Source: Burkholderiales bacterium (lineage in GTDB: Bacteria > Pseudomonadota > Gammaproteobacteria > Burkholderiales > Burkholderiaceae_C). Taken from it: DNA of 64,000 nucleotides. Position numbers and translations under genes: made by a program. The stretch spans positions 62,001 to 126,000 of the forward strand of contig RXJW01000046.1 in NCBI GenBank assembly GCA_003963005.1, in the 5' to 3' direction. The notes below the pieces were generated by a model. It saw nothing but the letters and a program-made list of their open reading frames with translations, was not told the origin of the DNA and ran no database searches. Of the stretch, positions 1-8,656 are shown piece after piece. Within the stretch, counting starts at the first letter, position 1; every line of letters starts with the position of its first letter.

Positions 1-1
1 T

Positions 2-1333
2 TCGCAGTGGGTGATCGACAAGAACACCCTGGCGGTGACCTCGGGCTCGGACCTGATCCAGCGCGTTTACGGGTGGAACAGCGCCAGCCAGAGCGTTGGC
101 GCTCAACTGACCGGCAGCGCCCTGAGCTTCCAGCGCTTCTGCTCGGCAGACCTGGCCGCCACCTCGGCCTTCTCGTTCAAGGCTGCCGATGGCACCGTCT
201 ACGGCACGACCAACCGCCTGTTCCTGAATGGTGAGGAAGTCGGCACCTCGGCCAACAGCCGCGCGCTGGCGCATGTGGTCACCGGCACCGACGCCGGCAG
301 CAGCTATGTGCTGGGCAAGTTCAACACGAGCACCAACGGCAGCACCATCAGCAACGCAGCGACCAGCTTCGCGTCGTATGAAAACCTGCTGGCCAACCCG
401 ATCTCGCAACTCAAGACGGTGATCATCGGCAACAACGACGGCGGCACCGGCGTGCTCAGCAACGCCTTGGCGGTGTACGTCGGTACTAAGCAGACCACCG
501 GCAACGACGTCGAACGTGCAGGATTGACCAACGGCACCCTGAAGTTCGTCAACGTCACGGGCAATACGGCCGAGATCGTCAACAGCACAACCCGGGCCAC
601 CAACATTGGCGGCGGCGCCGGCACCCGCTTCACGTTGAGCGATTCCGCTTCGACGAGCTTCTCGCGCCCCGAAGACGGTGCCTGGAGCGCGGATGGCAAG
701 ACCTACTACTTCGTGACGACGGACCAACTCGACAAGACCAACCTGGCCGGCGGTACCCAGAAGGGCGCGACTCGCCTTTGGTCGCTGAGCTTCGATGACA
801 TCAGCAACCCGGATGCTGGTGGTGTCGTGAAGCTGCTGATTGATGGCGGCAGCTACGCCGGCGGCGTGGGCAAGGAAAAGCCCAACATGTTTGACAACAT
901 CTCCGTCAACAAGGACGGCACGATCACGCTGCTGGAAGACACCGGCAACGCCGAACACAACGGCAAGATCTGGCAATACAACCCGGCCACTGGCGAAGCA
1001 AAGGTCATCGCCAAGAGCGACGCCCTGCGCTTCGGTGACATCTCGGCTGCAGGCGTGTTCACGGCAGGCACGCTGACCAAGGACGAAGAGACCTCCGGCA
1101 TCATCGACGTGACCGACATCCTCGGCCGCAACGACGGCAAGAGCTATCAGCTCTTCGTGTTCCAGAACCACGCCGTGGCCACCGGCGCCAACGCGACCGA
1201 GCTGGTCGAGGGTGGCCAGCTGTTGCTGCTGTCGCGCGACCCCGTGACGGCTGTGCCGGAACCGACGACCTACGGCCTGATGCTGGGTGGTCTGGGCCTG
1301 CTGGGTGCCGTCGCCCGCCGTCGCAAGGCCTGA
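2..1333 (+). CDS. PhoX-like (DUF839) PEP-CTERM exported protein, 5' end outside window
   Basis: The reading frame is open from the first bases of the window, so the start codon and signal peptide lie upstream; 443 residues are visible. The C-terminal half resembles the DUF839/PhoX phosphatase-like fold, with motifs such as RPEDGAWS, LLEDTGN and DEETSGIIDV. The last 27 residues are a PEP-CTERM signal: VPEP, a hydrophobic stretch and a final RRRKA. This signal is known to route proteins to the exosortase/EpsH export and processing system. The stop is 3 bp before the next PEP-CTERM gene, so the two are probably one operon. Phosphatase activity is a family-based guess; metal-ligand residues cannot be confirmed without the N-terminus. 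Confidence 0.8.
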   Translation, partial: SQWVIDKNTLAVTSGSDLIQRVYGWNSASQSVGAQLTGSALSFQRFCSADLAATSAFSFKAADGTVYGTTNRLFLNGEEVGTSANSRALAHVVTGTDAGSSYVLGKFNTSTNGSTISNAATSFASYENLLANPISQLKTVIIGNNDGGTGVLSNALAVYVGTKQTTGNDVERAGLTNGTLKFVNVTGNTAEIVNSTTRATNIGGGAGTRFTLSDSASTSFSRPEDGAWSADGKTYYFVTTDQLDKTNLAGGTQKGATRLWSLSFDDISNPDAGGVVKLLIDGGSYAGGVGKEKPNMFDNISVNKDGTITLLEDTGNAEHNGKIWQYNPATGEAKVIAKSDALRFGDISAAGVFTAGTLTKDEETSGIIDVTDILGRNDGKSYQLFVFQNHAVATGANATELVEGGQLLLLSRDPVTAVPEPTTYGLMLGGLGLLGAVARRRKA

Positions 1334-1336
1334 GTC

Positions 1337-2677
1337 ATGAACCTCCGCCAACGCCGCGCCAGCCGTGTCTGGGCAGCGCTGGCGCTGATGGCTGCCGCCC
1401 CGACCTGGGCCGGCAGCCTTTTGGCGCCTGCAGGCCTGCCGCAGTTCGACGACACCATCCTCGTCGCCAACGACGCGCGCTATGCACCGACCGTGATGGT
1501 CGACCCTAACCTCGTCAACCCCTGGGGGATCGCCTTGCGTCCGCCCGGCATCGGCGGTCACATCTGGCTGTCCAATGCCGGCACGGGCACCACGACGACC
1601 TACATCGGCGATGTGGGCGGCAAACCGCTGTACCAGGACGGCCTCAAGGTCATCCCCATCCAGACCGGCTCGGGCTGGGACGGCCAGACGCCTGCGCAGG
1701 TGACGGGTCAGGCCTACAACGCAGCCAGCGACATCGCTGGCCAGCCGACGGAGTTCTTCGTCAGTGGCCCGGCGGCGGACTGGCGAAGCGGTCAGCCCAT
1801 CCCCGTCGGGACCGTGAGCGGCTCGGCCAAATTTGTCTTCGTGACTTTGGACGGCACGATCAACGCGTGGCGTTCGGGCACCAACCCGGGCATGACCGAG
1901 GCGGTCGTCGTCAAGGACATGAGCGGCACGTTCGCGCAGCGGCAGGGCCTCGCCTACACGCCGACCCTGACCGGCGTCGCGATGACGACCGACGCGTATC
2001 GCACCGTCAACGGCCAGGCCGTGGCTGACAACCGGTTGTTTGCGACCGACTTCGCCAACAACCGGGTGATGGTGTTCGACAACCAGTGGAACGACATCAG
2101 CCACCAAGTCCGCTTCGAGCGTCCGGCAGGTCTGCAGGACGACTTCCAGCCTTTCAACGTGCAGGTGTTGGGCGGTCGCGTCTACGTGACCTATGCAGGC
2201 ACCGACCCTCATGACGAACTGGGCGAGCCCATTCGTGCCGTCGGTGCGGGCCGCGTCGTTGCATACGACCGTGATGGTCATGTGCTGCAGGACTTTGACA
2301 ACGAAGTGCCGCTGAACGCCCCCTGGGGCTTGGCCATTGCGCCGTCCTCCTGGGGGGCTCTCGCCGGGAAGCTCCTGGTGGGCAATTTCGGCGACGGCAG
2401 CATTGCCGCCTTCGACACGCAGACGGGCGCCTTCGTCGATTTCCTGCGCGACTCCCACGGCCAGGTCATTCACATCGACGGGCTTTGGGGGCTCACCTTC
2501 GGCAACGGTGTGGCGTTGGGCGATGCCAATGCCCTGTACTACGCCGCCGGCCCGCGCCTGGAAGAGGACGGCCTGTTCGGCCGCCTGACGGTTTCGGCGG
2601 TACCCGAGCCCCAGACGCTGGTGCTGATGCTGGCGGGTTCCGCGCTGTTGACCGGCGTGCGCCGTCGCAGCGCCTGA
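1337..2677 (+). CDS. TIGR03118-family PEP-CTERM exported protein
   Basis: This 446-residue protein starts with a basic n-region and a hydrophobic signal peptide (about residues 1-26). It carries the hallmark of the TIGR03118 family early in the mature part, DPNLVNPWGIA near residue 57, followed by repeated W/G/D-rich strands typical of a beta-propeller. A second PWGLAIAP motif lies near residue 330. The C-terminus is a PEP-CTERM tail: VPEPQTL, a hydrophobic helix and RRRSA. It follows the PhoX-like gene by 3 bp and precedes another exported protein by 12 bp. The biochemical role is unknown; a surface-attached or biofilm-matrix protein is the usual inference for this class. Confidence 0.8.
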   Translation: MNLRQRRASRVWAALALMAAAPTWAGSLLAPAGLPQFDDTILVANDARYAPTVMVDPNLVNPWGIALRPPGIGGHIWLSNAGTGTTTTYIGDVGGKPLYQDGLKVIPIQTGSGWDGQTPAQVTGQAYNAASDIAGQPTEFFVSGPAADWRSGQPIPVGTVSGSAKFVFVTLDGTINAWRSGTNPGMTEAVVVKDMSGTFAQRQGLAYTPTLTGVAMTTDAYRTVNGQAVADNRLFATDFANNRVMVFDNQWNDISHQVRFERPAGLQDDFQPFNVQVLGGRVYVTYAGTDPHDELGEPIRAVGAGRVVAYDRDGHVLQDFDNEVPLNAPWGLAIAPSSWGALAGKLLVGNFGDGSIAAFDTQTGAFVDFLRDSHGQVIHIDGLWGLTFGNGVALGDANALYYAAGPRLEEDGLFGRLTVSAVPEPQTLVLMLAGSALLTGVRRRSA

Positions 2678-2689
2678 CGGGATGGTGCG

Positions 2690-3283
2690 ATGTTCAGGTC
2701 CGTTCACCGAGTCGCAGCGCTGGTCGTCGCCGCGACCTTCGCCGGCGCGGTGCAGGGTGCCTCCTGGGATGAAAGCGTGCAGGGCGACCTGTCCGACAAC
2801 GGACTGGCGCCGAGCACGCTGATCCTGGATCCGGGACACAACGTCGTCGCTGGCCATTTCGGGATGGGGCGGCAAGCCGGCGTGGCCGATCTGGACTACC
2901 TGCATATCGTCGTGCCGGCGCATCTGCGACTGCAAGGGCTGCGCTTGCTTGAACTGGTGCAGGGCGGCGATGCGTCCTTCCTGGCCATCCAAGCGGGACC
3001 GCAATTGACCTTGCCGCCCAATGCGGTCGACCCGAGCCCGTTGATGGGCTATGCCCATATCCGGCCGGTCCTGGCGGCCTTCGGCACCAATCTGCTGACG
3101 GCCATGAACGTGCCGTCGACGCTGCCGGCTGGTGACTACACCTTCTGGATCAATGAGACCGACACCTCAGAGGCCTGGCGCTATGCGCTGGATTTCGAGG
3201 CGGTGGCAGTGCCCGAGCTGGCGACGGTCTGGCTGTGGCTCGGTGCCGGCGTCCTGCTGGCCAGACGCCGGAGGGTGCGATGA
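2690..3283 (+). CDS. small exported protein with degenerate PEP-CTERM tail
   Basis: This 197-residue protein has an N-terminal signal peptide (about residues 1-24, ending near VQGAS). The body is beta-rich and contains paired Asp-rich and Gly-rich stretches. The C-terminus has PEP-CTERM architecture, but the diagnostic triplet reads P-E-L instead of P-E-P. It is followed by a hydrophobic helix and RRRR. I do not recognise the central domain. Its stop overlaps the start of the downstream oxygenase-like gene by 4 bp (ATGA), which implies translational coupling. The altered triplet could still be recognised by exosortase or could mark loss of sorting. Confidence 0.7.
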   Translation: MFRSVHRVAALVVAATFAGAVQGASWDESVQGDLSDNGLAPSTLILDPGHNVVAGHFGMGRQAGVADLDYLHIVVPAHLRLQGLRLLELVQGGDASFLAIQAGPQLTLPPNAVDPSPLMGYAHIRPVLAAFGTNLLTAMNVPSTLPAGDYTFWINETDTSEAWRYALDFEAVAVPELATVWLWLGAGVLLARRRRVR

Positions 3284-3888
3284 AGCTGGAGCGCGCGGAG
3301 GCGCTGTTCGCGACGCCGCTGCTGGTGTTCCGCCTGGAGGGCGCGGAAGCCCTCAATGCGCAGTTGTCGAGCGAGGCGCTGGAACGCCGCCGCAACGAGC
3401 CCGGCCTGGAGCGCAGCAACCGGGGCGGCTGGCATTCGGCGGATGACTTCTTCCGTCGCAGCGAGCCGGGCGCGCAGGCGCTCCAGCACCAGGTCGTGCA
3501 GGCGATCACCCAGGCGACACTTCACGTGTCCCCGCGGTTCCCGCTGTCGCGCTATGGGCTCCAGGTTGAAGGTTGGATCAACATCAACGGTCAAGGTGCC
3601 ATGAATGCCCCGCATGATCACCCGGGGTGGGTATGGTCGGGCTGCTACTACGTGGCCGTGGAGCTGGATGCCGGCGGAGCCCTGGAACTGCTGGACCATC
3701 GCACCAACATCCGGACGCTGACCGTCGATGGCGCCGACTGCTTTGCGAGCAAACATCGGCATCAGCCGCAGGCGGGTGAGCTCGTGATTTTTCCGTCCTG
3801 GCTGCGGCACTGGGTGGAGCCCAACCTGGGCAAGCAGGACCGAATTTCCATCGCCCTGAATGCGCGCTACGTAGCGCACGGCAGTTGA
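3280..3888 (+). CDS. TIGR02466-type 2OG-Fe(II) oxygenase-like protein
   Basis: This 202-residue cytosolic protein resembles the TIGR02466 family of putative 2-oxoglutarate/Fe(II) dioxygenases. The expected facial triad is visible as H112 and D113 or H114 in PHDHPG, with H177 in LRHWVEP. R188 in QDRISIALN is a candidate 2-oxoglutarate anchor. The start at 3280 is chosen because it follows a GGAGG-type site and forms an ATGA overlap with the upstream gene. An in-frame start 45 bp upstream would run deep into that gene. It has no signal peptide, although the three preceding genes encode exported proteins. It may hydroxylate one of them before export; this is an inference from context only. Confidence 0.75.
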   Translation: MKLERAEALFATPLLVFRLEGAEALNAQLSSEALERRRNEPGLERSNRGGWHSADDFFRRSEPGAQALQHQVVQAITQATLHVSPRFPLSRYGLQVEGWININGQGAMNAPHDHPGWVWSGCYYVAVELDAGGALELLDHRTNIRTLTVDGADCFASKHRHQPQAGELVIFPSWLRHWVEPNLGKQDRISIALNARYVAHGS

Positions 3889-4317
3889 AGGTGGGCCGGC
3901 AATCGGCTTGTGCGCGATTCGAGTGACCTGTCAGAGCCTCTGCATCGGTTGGGCAGACATCCGTTCACGAACAAAAGCGCTGCCGTTTCGCTCAGGCCGC
4001 CCACATGCTGGGCGCCTGCGTTCGCGAGGTGGCCGTCGCAGGTACGCAGCAGCATGTCGCTCAGGAAGAGTTCGCGGGCCAGCATCAGCCAGTCCTCTTC
4101 AATCCGGTGGCCATGCTCAACGGGCACGACTTCGGCCTGCGGTGTTACGAAGAGCTCTTGCAGCCACGCTGCTGGCCGGCCGAAGAACTGCCGCTTCCGC
4201 TTCGCGTCGACAGCCGGAGCGCCTTGCACCTGTGGGTCCGAGACGGGCAGCCGGGAGATCCGGTGCGTAAAGCGTCGCTGGGTGAGTCTGGTGGACCTGC
4301 CCTGCGACTTCTCAGCG
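3889..4317. other. gene-poor gap, 429 bp, possible eroded gene
   Basis: No convincing gene is seen between the convergent oxygenase-like and cytochrome genes. A plus-strand frame stays open from 3927 into the cytochrome gene, but it lacks a ribosome binding site and resembles no family I know. A minus-strand frame is also open across most of the gap. Both could be relics. The region has no clear terminator hairpin followed by a T-run. Confidence 0.4.
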
Positions 4318-4677
4318 CTACTTCTGCGTGCGCAGAAACTCGATGATGGCCTGGCGCACGGCAGGATCCTCGAAATCCGCATACATCTTCTGGCCCGGGA
4401 TCACGCGCTCGGGATTGGCCAGCCATGCGTCCAACGTCTTTGCATCCCACGTCACGCTGGAGCGCTTGAGGGCCTCCGAGTAACGGTAGCCTGGGGCCAG
4501 GCCAGCCTTTCGACCGAACACACCGCGGTGCGCAGGGCCCACTCGATTCGCATCGATGGAATGGCAGGCGGCGCAGTGTTTGTCGTACAGGGCACGACCC
4601 TCCGCCACCAGGTCCTGCGCCACCGATGACTGCATCAGGCCGATGCTCGCCAACAGGCTGAGGCCGATTCGGATCAT
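4318..4677 (-). CDS. class I cytochrome c, exported
   Basis: This 119-residue protein has a signal peptide (about residues 1-20, ending SSVA-QD). It has one haem c site, CAACH at residues 35-39, and a distal methionine candidate, M98 in PGQKM. The fold matches small mono-haem class I cytochromes, close to the cytochrome c2/c550 type, acting in the periplasm as an electron carrier. Its start overlaps the stop of the ferritin-like gene by 4 bp, so it is the second gene of that operon. A partner for the ferritin-like protein is likely, but no redox enzyme is encoded next to it. Confidence 0.88.
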   Translation of the reverse strand: MIRIGLSLLASIGLMQSSVAQDLVAEGRALYDKHCAACHSIDANRVGPAHRGVFGRKAGLAPGYRYSEALKRSSVTWDAKTLDAWLANPERVIPGQKMYADFEDPAVRQAIIEFLRTQK

Positions 4678-5249
4678 GCGCCGAAGCTCAGCGCGCCGGT
4701 CGGCAAGGCCTGGCCCAGGGCGCCGGTGAGTGCAGTCCAGTGCATCGTCTCGTCAGCGGCCAGGCGCGCAGCCACCTTCGACAAGGCGCTGTCGGTGAAC
4801 GCCGGGATCACGCCCAGATAGGCATTGACGGCGCCGAGTTCCAGCCGCGCGGCGAGTTGCAGCACATCCGCCTGGCTCTTGAGCGTGGAAGCCTTCAGCG
4901 CCTGTGCGTATTCGTCCAGGCTCTTCTCGGCCACAGGCTTGCCGCCCAGGGACTGGATGGTGGCGATCAGCGCATCGCGATGCGCCTTGTGATGCGCCTG
5001 GAAGCGCACGGCGACATCGAGCACGGGCTTCTGGAGCAGGCCGCTGCCGGCGCCGAGCTGGTAGGCATTGATGGCCTCGTGCTCCAGACCCAGCGCAACG
5101 TTCAGGATGCCACTGTCCTTGGCAGGGTCGATGCTCGCAGCGCGAGCGATGCCCGAAGCACCGCCGAGCAGAGCAATGGCCCCGGCTGACAGTCCGACGC
5201 TGGAGGTCAGAAAGCCGCGGCGTTGATGAGAAAGACGTTGCACAGACAT
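4674..5249 (-). CDS. Tat-exported ferritin-like domain protein
   Basis: This 191-residue protein has a twin-arginine signal (HQRRGFL, then a hydrophobic stretch to about residue 38). A four-helix ferritin-like domain follows. Candidate di-iron ligands are E56 and E58 in LEHEAINAY, H87 and H90 in HHKAHRDAL, E137 in LELGAVNAY, and E167 with H170 in DETMH. The start at 5249 is preferred over one 69 bp upstream because GGAG precedes it and the Tat signal then sits at the N-terminus. It is the first gene of a two-gene operon with the cytochrome. Periplasmic ferritin-like proteins of this type have no settled function. Confidence 0.82.
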   Translation of the reverse strand: MSVQRLSHQRRGFLTSSVGLSAGAIALLGGASGIARAASIDPAKDSGILNVALGLEHEAINAYQLGAGSGLLQKPVLDVAVRFQAHHKAHRDALIATIQSLGGKPVAEKSLDEYAQALKASTLKSQADVLQLAARLELGAVNAYLGVIPAFTDSALSKVAARLAADETMHWTALTGALGQALPTGALSFGA

Positions 5250-5451
5250 GGGGTGTTCTCCGAGTCGAGCCTGACGCGGCTCGTGTGGCGGCGGGGCGGG
5301 ATGCCGCGCCGGCTTCACATACGACGAGCGGAGATCGGCGGATGCGGGCGCTCAGCTTTTCGAGCAAGTCCTGCAGGCCGGCGCATCCGGCCGGCGGTGT
5401 TCGACGTAAGGGCTCTGTGCTCAGCAACCCCCATCCAACGTCAAGGGCCTC

Positions 5452-6399
5452 ATGAAATCTCTCAGCCTGCTCTCTCATCGACTCTGCGTCCTGCCTCTTT
5501 GCCTAGCCACCGGCCTCGCCTGTGCCCAAGCCGCCTCGTTCGGCGGGCAAGGCAAGCTGCTGCTGACCGGTGGCGTCACGACCGTCGAGGGTGCGGCCGG
5601 TGGCGGCCTGACCCCCTGGGCCGTGACCGGAAGCTATGCCACCGGCGGCCAGGTGGGTGGCACCGCTGCCGTCACGCGCGTGCGGACGCAGGACTACGCA
5701 TTGACCTCGGCCGCCGTCGCCGCCAGCTTCGGCGAGCGCTTTGAAGTCTCGCTGGCGCACCAGGACTTCGACACCGGCCCCGTGGCCGGTGCGCTTGCCG
5801 GTGCCCTCAAGGACCCAGCCTTCAACGGCCTGCGCCTCAAGCAGGACATCTTCGGCCTGAAGGCGCGTGTGGCCGGTGACGCCATCCTCGACAGTGACAC
5901 CTGGATGCCGCAGATCGCCGTCGGCCTGGAGCACAAGAAGGCCAAGCCGGGTCATCTGGGCGCCGCACTGCAGGCCTTCGGCGCCAAGGACAGCGGGACG
6001 GATCTCTACGTCAGCGCCACCAAGCTGTTCCTGGCCCAGGGCATCCTGGTCAACGGCACGTTGCGCGCCACCAAGGCCAACCAGACCGGGTTGCTGGGCT
6101 TCGGCGCCACCGGGCACGACAGCTACCAGATCAAGCCCGAGATCTCGGTCGCCTACCTGCTGAGCAGCTCGGTAGCCATCGGCGCCGAGTACCGCGCCAA
6201 GCCCGACAACTTCCGTGACAACACCGCACTCGGTGCCGGCACGCTGAAGGAAGACCGCTGGATGGATGTCTTCCTGGCCTGGACCCCCAACAAGCACGCG
6301 TCGATCACCCTGGCCTACGTGGACCTGGGCAAGATCGTTCCTGGCGTGGTGACCCGCAAGCAGACCGGCAGCTATGTGTCGGCCCAGCTGGCCTTCTGA
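5452..6399 (+). CDS. DUF3034 outer-membrane beta-barrel protein
   Basis: This 315-residue protein has a signal peptide (about residues 1-26, ending ACAQA). A glycine- and aromatic-rich series of amphipathic strands follows, ending in LAF, a C-terminal phenylalanine typical of barrels inserted by BamA. It matches the DUF3034 family, whose role is unknown. The start lies 202 bp from the divergent ferritin-like gene, so the two transcription units share a promoter region. A truncated haemoglobin follows 25 bp downstream and is probably co-transcribed. Confidence 0.75.
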   Translation: MKSLSLLSHRLCVLPLCLATGLACAQAASFGGQGKLLLTGGVTTVEGAAGGGLTPWAVTGSYATGGQVGGTAAVTRVRTQDYALTSAAVAASFGERFEVSLAHQDFDTGPVAGALAGALKDPAFNGLRLKQDIFGLKARVAGDAILDSDTWMPQIAVGLEHKKAKPGHLGAALQAFGAKDSGTDLYVSATKLFLAQGILVNGTLRATKANQTGLLGFGATGHDSYQIKPEISVAYLLSSSVAIGAEYRAKPDNFRDNTALGAGTLKEDRWMDVFLAWTPNKHASITLAYVDLGKIVPGVVTRKQTGSYVSAQLAF

Positions 6400-6424
6400 A
6401 CCCTGCACTCTCGAAAGACCTGCC

Positions 6425-6889
6425 ATGAAATTCCATCGCACCCACCGCCTGCTGTTCGCAGCCACGCTGGCCATCGCTACCTCCACGGCCAGCTTCGCCC
6501 AAGCCACGTCCTCTGTCGTGCCCTTGCCCAACGATGCGCTGTTCCAGCAGTTCGGGGGCAAGCCCGGGCTGACCAAGCTCATGGATGATTTCGTCGAGCG
6601 CCTCGTCGTGGACCCGCGCACCGAACGCTTCTTCAAGAACGCGAACAAGCCGCACCTGAAGGCCCAGCTGACCGACCAGCTGTGCGAAGTGTCTGGTGGC
6701 CCCTGCAAACTCAAGGGGCCGGCCATGGCCGACGTGCACGCCAACATGGGCATCAACAAAGGGGACTTCAACGCCTTGGTGGAAGTCCTGCAGCAGTCCA
6801 TGAACGCGCAGGGTATCCCGTTCACGGCGCAGAACCGCATGCTCTCGCAGCTCGCGCCGATGCACCGGGACATCATCACGGGCGAGTGA
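6425..6889 (+). CDS. exported group 1 truncated haemoglobin
   Basis: This 154-residue protein combines a signal peptide (about residues 1-26, ending ASFAQA) with a truncated 2-on-2 globin. The globin features are FGGKPGL at the N-terminal turn, RFF near residue 68, and the proximal histidine H105 in VHANMGI, followed by the helix G/H segments. The start at 6425 is used because it begins the signal peptide; a start 51 bp upstream would add residues encoded inside the preceding gene. Most group 1 globins are cytosolic, so periplasmic export is notable. It could handle NO, O2 or peroxide beside the cytochrome/ferritin operon encoded upstream. Confidence 0.85.
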   Translation: MKFHRTHRLLFAATLAIATSTASFAQATSSVVPLPNDALFQQFGGKPGLTKLMDDFVERLVVDPRTERFFKNANKPHLKAQLTDQLCEVSGGPCKLKGPAMADVHANMGINKGDFNALVEVLQQSMNAQGIPFTAQNRMLSQLAPMHRDIITGE

Positions 6890-7002
6890 TGTCTCATGGC
6901 GAGTGCTGCGGTCGGCCTGAACTCTCGGCAGCCCTCGTCTCACGCCAAACGCTGGCCCGACCCGGCGCAACAGCCAGCGCCGGGCCCCTCCGCCCAGACT
7001 GC

Positions 7003-8055
7003 CTATCGAGGCAGCTTGAGGCGCCGCCCGGCAAGCAGTACGACACCGGCCAGCATCAAGACGGCAATCGAGGGCTCAGGCACGGGCGCCGACACGGCAT
7101 GGAAGACCTCCAGACTTGTCAGATTCGAAACCCAGCGGCCGGCCTTGACGTCGTTGGCCGCAATGATGCGGGCGAAGCCATTGCTGCCAAGGCCAGTCCC
7201 GTTGCGGTCAAAGGCGATAAGGTCAGGCTGACCACCGAAGTCCGGGCTCAGCTCGCCCAAGGAGAACAGGGCCTTGTAGCCGTCGCTGCCAGTGGCGACG
7301 ACGTACATGCCGAGCACGTCGTTCTTGACCGCTGGGTCGGTCGCGAGCCCTGTGGCGTTGCTGAGCAGGCCCCAGAGGCTGACACCCGTGAACGTGTCAC
7401 TGCCGACCGTGCGCGAAATCTGCGGCAGCGCTTGCAAGGCCGCCAGATTGAAGCTGAGGCTTTGCATCACGTCGCCCGTGACCGAGAAGCTGGTCGACAC
7501 GCCGCCGCCCGAGCTGGCCTGGGTGGAGGCGGATCCTTGTACGGTGAGGCGGCTCAGGTTGGACACGTACCGGCCTCCCTTGAGGTCCAAGGGTGCCGTG
7601 GTGCGCGCAAAACCGTCAGCACCGAGTGAGACGGTCGCCCCGTTCACCACCTCCGCATAGGCGATCAAAGCCTTTTCATTGCCGAAGTTGGGGCTGAGTT
7701 CGCCCAACGAGTAGACCGCCTTGTAGCCGTCACTACCGGTCGCCAGCACGTACTTGTTCAGCACGTCGTTCTTGACAGCGGCGTTGTTCTGAATGCCCGC
7801 CGTGTCCAGAACGTTCCAGAGGCTGGTACCGATGAAGGTGTGGGTTTGCGGACCTTTGCCAGTCTGGAAACTGACCGTCTGGGTTGCCGCTGGCAGGGTC
7901 TGCAAATCGGACAGCACATAGCTGCCTCCCCGATTCACCTGACCATCCAGCAGGAACTGGGTGGTCTGGCTGGCCGCATGCGCGCCGATTGAAAGACCGA
8001 ACAGCGCGTGGCAAATGGCGGCGCGCAAGACGTGATGGACGGCGATGGTTTTCAT
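7003..8055 (-). CDS. PEP-CTERM protein with two SUOX-like domains lacking cysteine
   Basis: This 350-residue protein has a signal peptide (residues 1-28), two homologous domains (about 33-175 and 188-318) and a PEP-CTERM tail (VPEPSIAVL, hydrophobic helix, RRLKLPR). Both domains contain VKNDVL, Y-V-x-ATGSDGYKA and SLGELSP blocks. They resemble the oxidoreductase molybdopterin-binding fold. The mature protein has no cysteine, so the usual cofactor-ligating residue is absent. The 10499-11017 protein in the mod operon has the same pattern (ATDGYRVAFSWPEL, then a D-V-R/K-AG motif). The start at 8055 (ATG) is preferred over a TTG 18 bp upstream; ribosome binding signals are weak for both. Confidence 0.75.
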   Translation of the reverse strand: MKTIAVHHVLRAAICHALFGLSIGAHAASQTTQFLLDGQVNRGGSYVLSDLQTLPAATQTVSFQTGKGPQTHTFIGTSLWNVLDTAGIQNNAAVKNDVLNKYVLATGSDGYKAVYSLGELSPNFGNEKALIAYAEVVNGATVSLGADGFARTTAPLDLKGGRYVSNLSRLTVQGSASTQASSGGGVSTSFSVTGDVMQSLSFNLAALQALPQISRTVGSDTFTGVSLWGLLSNATGLATDPAVKNDVLGMYVVATGSDGYKALFSLGELSPDFGGQPDLIAFDRNGTGLGSNGFARIIAANDVKAGRWVSNLTSLEVFHAVSAPVPEPSIAVLMLAGVVLLAGRRLKLPR

Positions 8056-8284
8056 GTTTCGACGGCTTCGCAATGTACGATTGGATATAGCGCCAACGAT
8101 GGTAGTCCCTGACCACTGAAGTGCGCGTCCCCTGTCTGATGCTCAAGCAGCTCATGGCGGCTGTGCGACTGGCCTGAGCGATCAGGCACGAAGGAAGGAC
8201 TGCGTCGCCGGACAGCTGCATCGCCGCGCCAACACGCGACCTGCACCGTCGGACGTTTCCACGAAGACCCATGGATTGCTGACC

Positions 8285-8647
8285 ATGAACCCCACAGACC
8301 CCAGCGAGTCGCTGTTTTCCTACGGGACCCTCCAGCTCCCCGCCGTCCAAATGGCCACCTTCGGCCGGCTGCTGGCGGGGCGGAGTGACCACTTGGTCGG
8401 TTTCACGCTCGCGCAGATCGAGATTCACGACCCGGAGGTCGTGAAGACCAGCGGTTTGACCCACCACCCGATGTTGGTGAAGACCGGGCGAGCAGAAGAC
8501 CAGGTGGCAGGCACCGTGTTCAGCGTCACCGCCGATGAGCTCACTCGGGCCGACGCCTATGAAGTCGATGACTACCGACGCGTGCTCGCCCAGCTGGCCT
8601 CGGGCGGCTCCGCCTGGGTCTACGCCGATGCCCGCGCCACTCCCTGA
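8285..8647 (+). CDS. gamma-glutamylcyclotransferase/AIG2-like protein
   Basis: This 120-residue protein has the AIG2/GGCT signature: a substrate-binding YGTL loop at residues 13-16, a VxGTVF strand near residue 74, and a candidate catalytic glutamate in DAYEVDDY (E93). Enzymes of this fold cyclise gamma-glutamyl groups to 5-oxoproline. The true substrate here is unknown. The ATG at 8285 is chosen over an in-frame TTG 9 bp upstream. The methionine sulfoxide reductase gene begins 9 bp after its stop, so the two are likely co-transcribed. Confidence 0.8.
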   Translation: MNPTDPSESLFSYGTLQLPAVQMATFGRLLAGRSDHLVGFTLAQIEIHDPEVVKTSGLTHHPMLVKTGRAEDQVAGTVFSVTADELTRADAYEVDDYRRVLAQLASGGSAWVYADARATP

Positions 8648-8656
8648 AAGCCTTGG

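Noticed and set aside
3910-4629. 239-codon plus-strand frame across the gap and the cytochrome gene
   Set aside because: It runs antisense through the real cytochrome c gene and its translation is dominated by Arg, Ser and Cys.
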